From NCBI GenBank assembly GCA_963924555.1, contig OZ004583.1, positions 7,826,582-7,890,581 on the forward strand: a stretch of 64,000 nucleotides of DNA, given 5' to 3'. The DNA comes from Crambe crambe. Lineage: Eukaryota; Porifera; Demospongiae; Poecilosclerida; Crambeidae. The stretch's first letter is position 1. The number at the start of each line of letters is the position of its first letter. This document shows, in pieces, positions 48,950 to 60,487 of this stretch. The notes below the pieces were generated by a model. The model had not been told where the DNA came from. It did no database searches and worked only from the letters and a program-made list of their open reading frames with translations. The translations under genes were made by a program, and so were the position numbers.

Positions 48950-49640
48950 CAACTGGCACTTCCACGTCTCTAAGTGAGTTGATTCATTCCTTTGATCAAG
49001 ATGCCTCTTCATTTGAGGGCTGTGTGACCTATGTCCTCTGTTCCTACACTATATGAGAAGAAGAGTGCTTCTTCCAATATGGCTGTGACTCCTCTTACCA
49101 GGACCTGAGCCCTTCATTGTCTACCTCCCTCAATTCCCTCTCCGAATAACTGTCTCAGATGCTGCTACAATTCATTATTATCAGGTGACCATCAACACGT
49201 CTTCCCTTAACCTTCAAACTTCACTTCTGATGAAAGTGAATGAAATAATTATTTATGATATAATGTTGGTGTATGTACATGCACGGTTGATATCTGTTAA
49301 TCAAGGTCTGCTGGTTGTGGGTGTGATAGTATATACCCATTCATTGTACAGTGGTAATTTATAAAGAAGGTACAGCAAAATTATTTTTCTCTAGGACCAC
49401 GTTTTTGTGTGTCCCTCTATGACAGGATTTATATTTATAGCAGTTGCATCTGTTATGCTGTGGGTGGATAGTGGGAGTTAAAGTTGGAAAGCAACAAAGT
49501 AATTCTTAAATTGATAATAATTTTGTGTACATGCAGATACACGTGATCTTACTTGGCAGTCTAAGAGAAATAGTCTCATAGCTTCAGCCCATTATTGCTC
49601 AGATCTCAGCCTTGTGGCTAGCTACCTCTACATGTGTATA
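48950..49640 (+). pseudogene. Receptor copy J, 3' fragment of the short-tail type
   Basis: Carries the end of an FN3 exon (to about 48,972), a juxtamembrane exon with frameshifts (from about 48,993), the first membrane exon with a deletion, the second (about 49,396-49,495, extra base) and the third (from about 49,538). The third has the TCTAAGAGAAA sequence diagnostic of copy F rather than the long-tail copies. Broken in several places. Confidence 0.75.
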
Positions 49641-49807
49641 TAGCTACGTATAGTAATTCATCTTCACTGACACATTCAGATGTTAACTTTAATTGCTAGC
49701 TAGCTTGCTGCATATATGCGGTGTGCTCCCGTATAGCTAAAGTTCTCGAATTCTCTAATAGTTATAGCTACTACCAGAAGACCACAAACAACACCGCTCC
49801 CAGACAT

Positions 49808-49840
49808 GGAAAACCCCTTGGTTTTCCCCTGGTACTTTCC
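49808..49840. promoter_or_regulatory. kappaB-like site cluster upstream of copy K
   Basis: GGAAAACCCC (49,808-49,817), GGTTTTCCCC (49,820-49,829) and GGTACTTTCC (49,831-49,840), in the same order and spacing as before copies D and E, about 50-80 bases ahead of the ATG. Confidence 0.4.
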
Positions 49841-49885
49841 TAATGATGTAAAGCTAAGCTAACTTCCTGGAAGTTAGAACTGATG

Positions 49886-52800
49886 ATGGTGAGTCCAGCT
49901 TAGATTAGCCTATATAGTTTGCTAGAACAATGCTGCAGTGCACTACTTATTGCCTTTTCTATCACACTGCATGTAAGCTCCTTTGTTTGGTTGGATTTAT
50001 GCTGATCAACGGAATTAAAGGTGAGCACAAGATTACTGGATATACTAATGCATAGCAATGCTAAAACTCTGTCATAGCATTGCCACAATTTTCCTTGACT
50101 CCTTCAAATGGAACTTTTTGCCTTGGATGGGCTGAGTTCACTTGTACAGGCACTGAAGTAGCCAATGGTTTGATATGGAGAGTGAATAATACAGATCACA
50201 CACTATATGCATTTCGGCCATTCGTTAATAATACCTTCCCACAATCTGTGAACGTTGACCCTCCCATACCCAGTGTACAAGCATGGGTCAACAGAGCTTC
50301 TGCAAATCAGGATGATAGTATTGACATTGTATCCACATTGAGTGGCAATGCTTCTGTTCTGTCAGGATCAATGGTTCAGTGCATTAGTGCTGGAAGTACA
50401 ACTTCCAACAGCGTACGAGTTAAAGTCATCAGAGGTAACTTATCTCATAATAGTACTTTGTAATCATTAATATTATTATATCATAGCTCCTCCTTTATTC
50501 TCCCCTACCTGTTCTCTTGTCCATACCACTGGAGGTCTAGAGGTCTCCATCCAGTGGTCCCCCTCCTTCACCTCTCAGTATAACGTGGAGATGTATCATG
50601 TGGTAGTGAACCCTGCCCCATCCTGTCACAGCGATCATATGATAGTGAGTCCCTGACTATACTTGGCTAGTGATGCCACGTTTAGTTATAAATTTGTTAT
50701 AGTTTGATGGATTTCAATTTCTTAGAGACCAAGTGAGGGTTACAGCTGCTCTGGACTGGTCCTGGGGACACACTACTCATTCAATGTTAGAGCAATCAAC
50801 TGTGGGAATCAAACAGGGGCTGAGAGTACTATCACAGTCCAACCACAAGGTATAACAATGTAGCTAGCTACATGCATGATGTTTGTACCCAGGAGCAGTA
50901 TTTTTCTTCCCACTGATAATGATGCAGAGGGAAAGGCTTATGGTAGCCAGGGTTTCATCTAGGAATTTCACCTTGGGGGGGAAGCTCATCGATCGTGTGG
51001 CTGTAGGTCACAGCAAGGGGGAGGGTGCGGGAGGGGGGGGTGCCCCCTCCCGTGTAAAGCGCGACGCCAAAAATGCTTACTACTCCAAATTGGTCCTTAA
51101 TTACTCCCTTTGGTGACTACATGTGACGACCTGTGGTCACAAAAGGGAGTAGCCATGGGGGAAGTTAATTAGTTTGGGGGGGGGGGGGAAAGCTTCCCCC
51201 CTGCACCCCCAGTAGATGAAACCCTGGTAGCACGAGTATAAATATTTTATGCAGCTCCTCAAACTCCCGAGGTTACAGTTTCACAAGAGTATGATCAAAA
51301 TGGACGACTGAATCAGCTGACAGTGCAGTGGATGCAACAAGTTAACTCTATTACTGTGGCTAACAGCAGCTAGTCACTTTTTATGTCCTCCAGATTCAAT
51401 CTCCATCTGAGAGGTGTTCCTTTAACCAACTCCTAAACTACACAGTGGTCCTGGAGAACAGCACAAGGGAGAGAGTGGATCAGAGGGTTATCAACTCTAA
51501 CAACTGCAGTGATGACCTCTGCTCCATTTCCTTCCCCCTCTCCTCACCAGAGCAAGGCTATTTTGTCAGCATTAATATTGCAGGAGCCTTTGGATCAACT
51601 AGCACCTCCACTTCTCTAAGTGAGTTGAATTCTATAATATTAGTTAATAGCTATAAAATACTTTATAACTTTCGAGTTAGACACTTCCATCCCATCTTCC
51701 TTTGATGTTTCCTTCTCCTCTGAGGGCTGTGTGACCTCTGTCCTCTGCTCCTACCCTATGAGAGAAGGAGAGTGCTTCTTCCAATATGGCCGCGACTCCT
51801 CTTACCAGGACCTGAACACTTCATCAACCTCCCTCAATTCCCCTCTCCAAATAACTGTCTCAGATGCTGCTACAATCCATTATTATCAGGTGACCATCAA
51901 CAGTTCTTCCCTTAACTTTCGGGTCAGAGGAAACTTCACTTCCGGTGAAGGTGAATTAGGTAGTATGTTTCTTGGAGTACAATAACATGAATGTTGGTGT
52001 GTAGGTGCACGGTTGACATCTGCAAATCAAGGTCTGCTGATTGTGGGTGTGATTCTATTAAATGTGGCCATTGTACTTGGAGTGATCATTACTGTGATGG
52101 TATTTAAGAAAGGTATGTATATATCATTCACATAGCTTTTCGTTTTCCAGTTTTTTTCTTTCTCCTCTAGGACCATGGCTATCTCTGAGTCTCTCCGTGA
52201 CAGGATTTGTTGTGATATTTGTATCTCTTGTGTTGTGGGTGGCAGTGGGATTTCATGTTGGACTGCAAGAAAGTAAGCATTCGCTCAGGTTACTCCTTTG
52301 TAATTTTTGTACATGCAGATACATGTGATCCTACTTGGCTGTCTTCTAGAGATGGTCTCATAATTTCAGCACATGTTTTCTCAGACATCAGTCTCCTAAT
52401 ATTAGTGGCTGCTGGAATATATTTTGCCATGGATTACATCAGTAAGGAATATGTACTGTGTGCTAGGGAAATTATTCTCTTTGACTCTTGGTGCTTCACA
52501 CCAACAAATAACTAAGTCATCTTTCTCTCTATACTTTTACAGCTTTACCCAACTACAAAAAGAGGACCAATGAGGTAACTATGCATTGTACAGGAAGATG
52601 GCATTAATGCTATAATGTATATTATTGACTATAGCAAATGAATTTCTGGCAGAAATGTTTGCACAGAAGTTTATCATATAGTATTCAGCACCAATTAAGA
52701 GGGAAGGATTGGGAAGTAAATATACCGGCAAGTATTTTTATAAATCTTTTAGTTATGTCAATTAATTATTCCTCTGTTGTAACTATTCAGAAGGATAAAA

Positions 52801-54631
52801 AAATAGAAGAGTTGGAGGTTGGTGCAGGAGGGAGAGTGAAGGAGTTGGAAGATCTTACTGTTGGAGAATTCAGAAAACCAGGACAATCATATATGGATGC
52901 TAAACTGGAGACACAGTTAAGATATCATCAGGAATACAAGGATAAACTTCCAACTGATGGAGTATGTAGAGTCATTTATAGTGACAGTGTAGCTAGTCCC
53001 ACTCTTTCATCATGTAGTCTAAAGGAGAGGAACCTGCCTCCAAGGGTAAGAGTGAAGACTCTCATTACCATCCCCTAGACCATGGGAAAGGAGGCAGTAG
53101 ACATGGACATAAGGACAAACCAGCAAGAGAAAGAGGAGGAGGAGAGGAATACAGTGCTCTCAATAGTGGCAAAGTAAGTGATGCACAGGATGTGGAAATC
53201 ACCATGAGGAATAACATACACACTCATAGATATATGATATATATATATATATATGTACTCCAGGCAAGTGGTGGACCTTCACCTTCCCAAGTACATCACA
53301 ATAAGGAGAAGGATCAACACTACCTCCCACTGGACCACAAGAAGGGAGGTAAAGTGGCTGGAAGTAAGGATAAGCCATCCAGTACCCAAGGTGGAAGTGG
53401 GGAAGAATACAGTGCTCTGGGTAACAGAAAGGTATATAAGGCCGATATGGTAATGCCATCGTAATTTCATATCATCCATGCAGGAGAGTGGTAGGAAACC
53501 AGCAAAACCTTCAGCTTGTAAAGAGGGTGAGGACTACCTTCCACTGGACCATGGGAAGGGAGACAGAAGTGGATGTAAGGACAAGCCATCCAGTACCAAG
53601 AATCAGGTATAGCATAATATCAGTTACTGATAATTGTATCTAAACCCGTTATTAGGAAGATGGTAATAATTGCAGAAAATGAGTTCCTGGCAAAAATTTC
53701 TACATAGAAGCTCATCAAAGAGTATTAAGCACCAACCAAAAGAGGAAGGCTGGAAAGTAAATAAGCGGGTAAGTAACTTGATTAGCTATTCCTCTGATCT
53801 GTTATGACTATAATAATTAATCTAACAGAAAGATAAAAAACTAGAAGAGTTGGAGTTTGGTCCAGGAGGGAGAGTGAAGGAGTTAGAACACTATGATGCA
53901 AATGAATTCAGAAAACCAGGACAATCATATATGGATGCTAAACTGGCAGCACAAGAAAGACTGTATCAGGAATACAAGGATGAATTTCCAACTGATGGAG
54001 TATGTAGAGTCATTTGTAGTGACAGTGTAGCTAGTCCCACTCTTTCATCATGATAGTCTAAAGGAAAGGAACCTGCCTCCAAGGGTGAGGACTCACATTG
54101 CCGTCCCCTAGACCATGGGAAAGGAGGCAGTAGACATGGACATAAGGACAAACCAGCGAGGGAAAGTGGAGGAGGAGGAGAGGAGTACAGTGCTCTCAAT
54201 AGTGGACAAGTAAGTGGATGATGATAAATCACCATTGATTATTACTCCTGGACCCTCACCTTCCCAAATACATAAGAAAGATCAACATTACCGCCCACTG
54301 GACCACAAGAAGGGAGGTAAAGGGGCTGGAAGTAAGGACATGACCCAGGGTGGAAATGGGGAGGAATACAGTGCTCTGGGTAACAGTAAGGTAAAGAAAA
54401 ACCCAACCAATGATAATGTCATTGTACATCATGTCATCCATGCAGGAGAGTGGTAGGAAACCACCAAAACCTTCACCTTCCCAAGCACATAAAGAGGAGG
54501 GTGAGCACTACCTTCCACTGAACCATGGGAAGGGAGACAGAAGTGGACGTAAGGACAAGCCATCCAGTACACAGAAGAGAAGTGAAGAAGAATACAGTGC
54601 TCTGAGTAACAGTCCTAACAAATACATGTAG
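49886..54631 (+). CDS. Receptor copy K: longest member, tail cassette duplicated, eight YxxL motifs
   Basis: 21 exons, 2,985 coding bases, 994 aa (a second ATG lies just upstream at 49,883). Exons: 49886-49888, 49939-50020, 50078-50434 (Ig), 50487-50644, 50726-50849, 51255-51340 and 51394-51619 (FN3 pair), 51681-51950, 52005-52112, 52171-52272 and 52319-52441 (membrane), 52543-52574, then tail exons 52635-52727, 52791-52961, 53018-53173, 53264-53431, 53484-53606, 53676-53768, 53829-53999, 54057-54209 and 54446-54631. The second tail set repeats the first. All tail exons are phase 0, so gain or loss keeps frame. Motifs include HYHPL, HYLPL, DYLPL and repeated EEYSAL, and one HYRPL position is Cys. 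An intact, likely signalling receptor; the signalling role is inferred. Confidence 0.85.
50947..51227. mobile_element. MITE in intron 5 of copy K with TAG target duplication
   Basis: Ends CCAGGGTTTCATCTA and TAGATGAAACCCTGG are inverted repeats. TAG flanks both sides. Copy B at about 8,277 preserves the empty site (TATGGTAGCATGAG), proving insertion after duplication. Confidence 0.9.
54250..54390 (+). pseudogene. Relic tail exon of copy K lacking an acceptor
   Basis: Encodes the usual HYRPL...EEYSAL module and keeps its donor (AAG/GTAAAG), but the acceptor CAG present at 53,261-53,263 in the sister exon is deleted. It is probably skipped, which stays in frame. Confidence 0.65.
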
Positions 54632-54801
54632 TAGAAAGTTGAAGAAAAAAAATCATAATTGTAAAAATTGATCTTCCTAATAATTATACATGCAGTAACT
54701 TAATCTTTATGCACTGTCACTTTGAGTTCAATTGCTTATATTCACTCTTAATTGATGGAACCTGGACCTACAAAGTTAATATGGTAAAAGGTCATCAATC
54801 A

Positions 54802-54807
54802 AATAAA
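54802..54807 (+). promoter_or_regulatory. Polyadenylation signal of copy K
   Basis: AATAAA about 170 bases after the stop, in 3' UTR sequence shared with copy A. Confidence 0.6.
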
Positions 54808-54898
54808 GTACATACAGCAAATTAGCTAGCAAGCTAGCTATTTAATATTGCTGATCATTACCAGCTTACTTGACCCACTGACTGACTGGGCTACTATC

Positions 54899-56190
54899 TC
54901 ACCACTTGTTGAAGTCCAAATAATGAGAGACGTAGATTAGGTGCCAGGTTGGATGGAGGCTAACAAGTCTGCTGATGTCTTCTTGATGAAGGTGACCCAT
55001 CTCCAACCAAACTTCCCTGTGAAACCAGTAAAAACTACATGACCCTTTACATGTACCAGTCTCCTCTCCTCTCCTCTCCCAGGGATGGTTTATACTACTA
55101 GCTAGCTCAGGGTGCACTCAAGAAATTAAATCATGCCCCCACACACATGATACCTGCAGACCAAGGTGTACGTAGTTCAAAAGACATTACTAAAGTCCCC
55201 TAAATCATGCACATCAATCTCAGAAATTTCTCTACCATTCATTACTCAACTTCTAGAAGTGGTTGTAGAACTAACCCATGCATGTGGTGGTGGAGACACT
55301 GCCTCACAGAACTATTTGGGGATACTGGTTTTATAGAACTAACCCATGTGGTTGGAGATAATGTTTGCATGTGGAGAGTATTTCTATGGCCACATCAAGA
55401 CCTTTGTCTCCACCATCCAATGCTCTTCTGTCCATGAACCTGCAAAGAATTTACTGATTAGAATAATGATTAGTTGGTGATTCTTTACTCGATTCCCCTC
55501 ACTCATTGCTTCAATTGAACTTCACATACATGCAGGGCTAATCCATACTTACTGTCGTATTTCTGGCTCTAAGGTTGGCAGTTCAGTAGCTCTGAGGTAA
55601 GGAGGGTTGCTGACAATGCAGTCAAATTTCACGTCCCTCTTCAGGAAATAAGCCAAACACTCCTTGACTGACATGTGCAGAACACTCAGCCTCTCACTCA
55701 CACCATTCCTAATAATAAGAATAGTTGTAAGAAGGTTGTAAGAAGATAAGAAGAAGCTAGTTCTGATAAAAATTGGAGCATGGTTAATTAATAAGGAGGA
55801 ACATCTCTGTGTTACATCGTATAAAAAGTGAAGCCAGGGAGTAAAATAAAAATGCCTTACACATTATGGACACCTGCCCCCAACGATGTTATTAGCTAAG
55901 TTAGTATAAGCATGTCTGTATACATTATCCACATGCACCACAAGTCCCAAGTAGCTATGTGGGGCACATGTCATAATGTATACTGGTGGTAAATGGACAT
56001 CACAACCACCAGTTGCCACACATACCAGTGGTTTTCCAATTAATGATTCAGACATTTTATTGGCTGAACATATTACTAAACTCTGACATTGCACAGATCA
56101 GCTGGTTAAGAGTCTACAGACCAACCTCATAGCATTATGTTTAGTAAGTTCAACAGCTGCACTTGATATATCCACAGCCACAACTTCAAC
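54899..56190 (-). CDS. HEMK1: HemK/PrmC-type release-factor glutamine methyltransferase (C-terminal part)
   Basis: Four minus-strand exons join in phase: 56190-56126, 55708-55553, 55439-55344 and 55016-54899. They encode the SAM-binding acidic strand VVAVDIS followed by a helix ending KHNAMR, the catalytic NPPY motif in FDCIVSNPPYLRATELP, the family block EPEIRQ/FMDRRALDGGDKGLD, and the closing EVWLEMGH...DFNKW. NPPY binds the Gln of the GGQ motif in release factors. Animal HEMK1 acts in mitochondria. The N-terminal exons, including the GxGxG motif, lie beyond 56,190 and were not resolved. The gene is convergent with copy K. Confidence 0.85.
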
Positions 56191-56199
56191 CTGCAATAA

Positions 56200-58022
56200 T
56201 ATTATTGAATTTGATTTTGAGACCATACAAAACTGGAAAATTATAGTTTGTGTTCCCAGTCACACTTGAAAGCAGTGAGAATTCTACTGACTGAATAACA
56301 GTCGTGGTCTTGGCCAATGATCATTCTACTTCCTGCTGAATAACAGTCATGGTCTTGGCTTTAGAGGAAGGATTAATTATTTGTTTAATTAAGTGGCAAG
56401 TCTGTTGATTTAATTACCTGAAAAAGGTAGTGGGCATGTGCACGTGAATTCAATTTCGACTAAATTTGATTAAAGCAGTGGGTGTCAGTATGTGTCTACA
56501 ATTCAGCACCAGGATTAATCAAGGCTGCTTGCAGATGTCAATATGTGCACAACAAATTCCACCCAAAGGAAAGATCAATTTGAGGTGGTGGGTTGACCAG
56601 TCAGTACTTTTTGTGTGAAAGGAATTATACGTATAGTGCATCCAAAGGAAAGACCAATTTGAACCTGGTGGGTGACCACGGCACTCTGTACTTCTGTGCA
56701 TGGTAAGAGGAATGCAGTATATGACATAATATGTCGGTATAATGACATAATGTGTCAGTACATACAGCATGATACAGGGCCAATCACTCCTCCAATCTCA
56801 CTAATGGAGCAAGAGTATCATCTTCTAAAGCTTCAATATTTGTCCTTAAAATTAATGTGTCATACATGGGAACCCTTCGAGCACATGCATCAGATATATT
56901 ATTTACTGCATGTTTTGAGCTCATGGAAGGCCCTGGAGATCTATTTTTTTTGCATGTTGACTAACCCTGCCAATAGCTAATAACATACATTACCTTTCCC
57001 ATTAGAGCTATAATATTTATACACAATACAATGAATCTCTCCAAGTTTCTTCTTATTTCAATCACTGGACACAAATCTCCACTACCCTGCAACTTCAATG
57101 AACAAAATGATCCCTGCATGGCTCCACTGAATTTTACACTGTTATTCAGAATTGAATAACACTCACATTAGAAAGTTAAAAAAACTCACTCAGCAGTCTA
57201 CTAGTCAATAACAGCTAACCTTATAACTATTAACACCTTCCAATATGCTTGACTGGATATCATTGACAGTTAACTCTATCTTCACCAATGCATTAACTTA
57301 TTGCAGTGGACTCAATTTCCACCTTACCACAATGCTTGAATAATGCAATTTTAACATCCAGTTTGTTTTGATGAGTTAACTCAATCTTCACCAGTGCATT
57401 AACTTCTTGCAGTGGACTCAACTTCCACCATGCCACAATGCTTGATGCAATTTCAACATCCAGTTATTTGATGACCCAGACCAGACCAGTCTTCATGCGT
57501 AGTAAATGCACGTCTTAGGAATCTGTGCATGTCATTGCATGTACTTGCATGAAAGTAGGAGCTCAACTCTAAATATAGACATGACACTGATCATCATTGT
57601 ATGTGCCAGCAAAATCAAATACACCTCCTTGGGTTATGGATGTAGAAAGGTAATCTGTTCGATGTAGCTTCATACCCTACTCTCTAGGGTGCAAGGTCAA
57701 GTACCCTTAGGCCTACAGAAATTACATTGGCATGACAACACTAGATTCCACAACTGAGTGATTATAAGCAAACCACAAAAATTTGCATCCTGAAATTACT
57801 CTCATCTATAATTAGTAATGAGCGGATAACTTTGGTCATGAGCAAACTTAATTCTTGAACACTGAAATTTGGTTCACCACTTCTGAAAAAGGTTGGGAAA
57901 ATGGGCAAAGATCTGGATTATTTAGTTCTGATAGAAACACTGAATTGTTTTTGCAGCAAATTGATAATAAGAGACACTCAGCACTACAAAAACCACTTTC
58001 TACTTCAAGTTATTCTTTCTTC
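56200..58022. other. Upstream part of the HemK locus and intergenic DNA
   Basis: Should contain the unresolved 5' HemK exons. Near 57,085 a minus-strand GGTAGTGGAGA could be part of the nucleotide-binding loop, but I could not fit it. The rest is AT-rich with a local direct repeat at 57,240-57,480. Confidence 0.35.
57240..57480. repeat. Direct repeat, two units of about 115 bp
   Basis: Both units share TCTTCACCA(G)TGCATTAACTT, CAGTGGACTCAA and CCACAATGCTTGA. Single related units lie at about 59,515-59,655 and, decayed, 2,545-2,610. Confidence 0.75.
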
Positions 58023-58875
58023 TCACTGGACATAAATTTCCATCTGACTAATGTATGTGTTCTCATTAGAAGTTTCCTGATCTCCACACACCCTGACTTC
58101 CAGGGCACTGGTTGTTGGTTGAGGCAACGTCTTACAGAACCACGGGGGTTATTGAACTCGCAGCAAGTGCTGGGAGAGCCACACCCCTGACCGTCCCACA
58201 GGGGATCACTGCTAAAAAAGGTTGAATCACTACTTCCACTGCCTCAATTTCCACTTGCACAAAAATAGTAATTTCTGATAAAGGACGGCACTTGGTAAGG
58301 CCAATTGGAAGGATTTGAACAAGAACAGACATAATTCTGACTACCACCAGTCTCATAATAAGCATTCACAAAGGACCAGATATACATGCGTCTAAATCCA
58401 CTAGGTCTGTAGGCCAAAGACACACCATCAATGTATGGACCATCCAGAGTGACACCACCAGTAACAGAACTGTTAAAGGCATTTGGTGATCCTTGCTGGT
58501 AGCCTGTGATACGACCACACAGTTGAGAGTAAGGAATCCCTAAAGACGAGTAAGTGACTGAATTACATCCACTAGATGAAGATGTAGCACGACCACAAGC
58601 TTGCACAGGAGTGGTGCCATATGGCTCTGATCACAGCCATATGGTGGTGTGCTGTTTAGAATTGGAAGTACAGTATCCTGGAGGACACTTTGAACTGCTT
58701 CCCTGGCAGAACGTAGACTTGCATCAGCGACAGACTCAGTGGGACAAGACCTTCCATTCTGAGCAGATGCAGGCACAACTACAGGAGGCACGACTGCTGG
58801 AAGATTGGAATGTCCAATATCAATAAAGCCCGTTAGCAGCACTACCATCAAAGCAATAGAGCAATTCATATTCAT
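58023..58875 (-). pseudogene. Secreted Cys-rich protein, broken left copy
   Basis: Starts with a signal peptide (MNMNCSIALMVVLL) at 58,875 and matches the intact gene at 60,488-61,408 to the terminal QMEIYVQ at 58,023. A deletion near 58,630 removes a segment of about 30 residues and shifts frame. One missing G in the GGGGGG run near 58,143 shifts it again. Two frameshifts in a single-exon gene argue for a pseudogene. Confidence 0.8.
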
Positions 58876-58944
58876 ATGTAAATAGTTAATTTTTTTAGTA
58901 ATAATTGATAGGGGAAAAAATGAGACGTCGAAGTAGCATTGCAA

Positions 58945-60487
58945 TTATATAGCTGCCCCAATCATATCACAGTAAACAACACAATGCCTATAAAAACTAC
59001 TTCCCTATGTGGAAGATAACTTCTACTCCATTAATGCCTTAAGGGTAATAACTCAACTACATACTACTGAAAAAAATGTTGCTGCTGCAAATTAATGGGC
59101 CCTCGCTCATCCAGCCAAGCTGGACTGCCATATACACACTTATATAATTACGTATGAGCTAATACTATAATCTGGTGCTGTGCCATCTTTCAGAATCACA
59201 GTTGGAAAGTGTCAGACCAATTTCCAGAACCAGTGGCACGAGGGTATAATGCACTCAGCAGTCTACTTGTCAATAGCAGTCACCATAATAATAGTAATTA
59301 ATAACAACTTCCAGTATGCTTCAACTGGATATCATTATTGATACCATAAATTGACCGATGTTGATTTATTTTTGTGGTCATGTTCAAAAATGAAAATGAA
59401 TCACATGAAATTCAATTACTTTGTAACAAGGAAGAGTGTATCAACCATGCCACTATGTATAGTCTGGTGCAGCAAACCTTTACCACATTTCCACACCAGA
59501 CTAGCCACAATGTTTGATTCAGAATAATGCGATTTTAACATCCAGTTGTTTGGATGAGTTAATTCTATCTTCACCAGTGCATTAACTCCTTGCAGTGGAC
59601 TCAACTTCCACCATGCCACAATGCTTGATGCGATTTCAACATCCAGTTGTTTTGATGACCCAGTGAAAACAGACCAGTCTTTAATGCACGTCTTAGGAAT
59701 CTGTGCATGCATGTGCTTGCATGAAAGTAGGAGCTCAACTCTGAATAGACATGACATGATAGTGATCATTGTGTGAATAATTAAAGCCCAGCAAAATCTA
59801 ACGGTATTTAGAAGCATCTCCTTGGGATATGGAAGCACGAGTGTAGAAAGCTAATGCATCATTGAACTATTAAAGTAAAGCTATCTAGCCTCATACTTTC
59901 CAGGGTGCAAGGTTCAATCTGTACTTGTACTTTGTTATTCCTACAGGAAATTAATATAGCACAACTTCCTGTTGGTTGGCATGACAAAACAATTGAGTAC
60001 TAATTCATCACACACTAAGTGGGGAGTTTCCTCACCTTTGCCTTGCAAAGCCAAAGGTCTTAAAACCACAGTTGATTGTTCTACTGAGTCACAGTGTACA
60101 TAGACCTGGGTTGAGCACAGAGTGCTTGGTGCAAAAGTGACGAAATTTGCTGTATGGTTCACACTTCAATTTTGGTAAACCACAAAAATTTTAACCCATA
60201 GAAATATTGATGCTATGTATATGTACACTAACTGATGGAAACTTCATTCTTGAACACTCGAATCTGATTTTTGAAGATGGTTGGAAAAATGGGTTAGAGA
60301 CCAGTATTCAACAGGTAACGTCTCAAAGCACTACAATAAACACTGAAATATTTTTGCAGCAAAATCAATACAATTGATAATAAGAGGCACTCGGCACTAC
60401 GAAAATTATTTTTAATTTGTTTTCACAACTAAGTTCTTACTATTAAAATTTATTAAGGCAAGCAGTTTCTTATTTATTCTTGTGTCA
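58945..60487. other. Intergenic stretch between the left and middle secreted-protein genes
   Basis: Includes one unit of the 115-bp repeat (59,515-59,655) and a minus-strand open frame (59,416-59,838) that I regard as chance, because its core is that repeat. Blocks here resemble 57.5-57.9 kb, consistent with tandem duplication of gene plus flank. Confidence 0.45.

Noticed and set aside
52635..54631. Classical ITAM in the receptor tails
   Set aside because: The two Tyr motifs are about 30 residues apart, not 6-12, so the canonical ITAM definition is not met; described as YxxL or hemITAM-like only.
59416..59838. 140-residue minus-strand open frame
   Set aside because: Its centre is the 115-bp repeat, the frame is not kept in the other repeat units, and no domain is seen.
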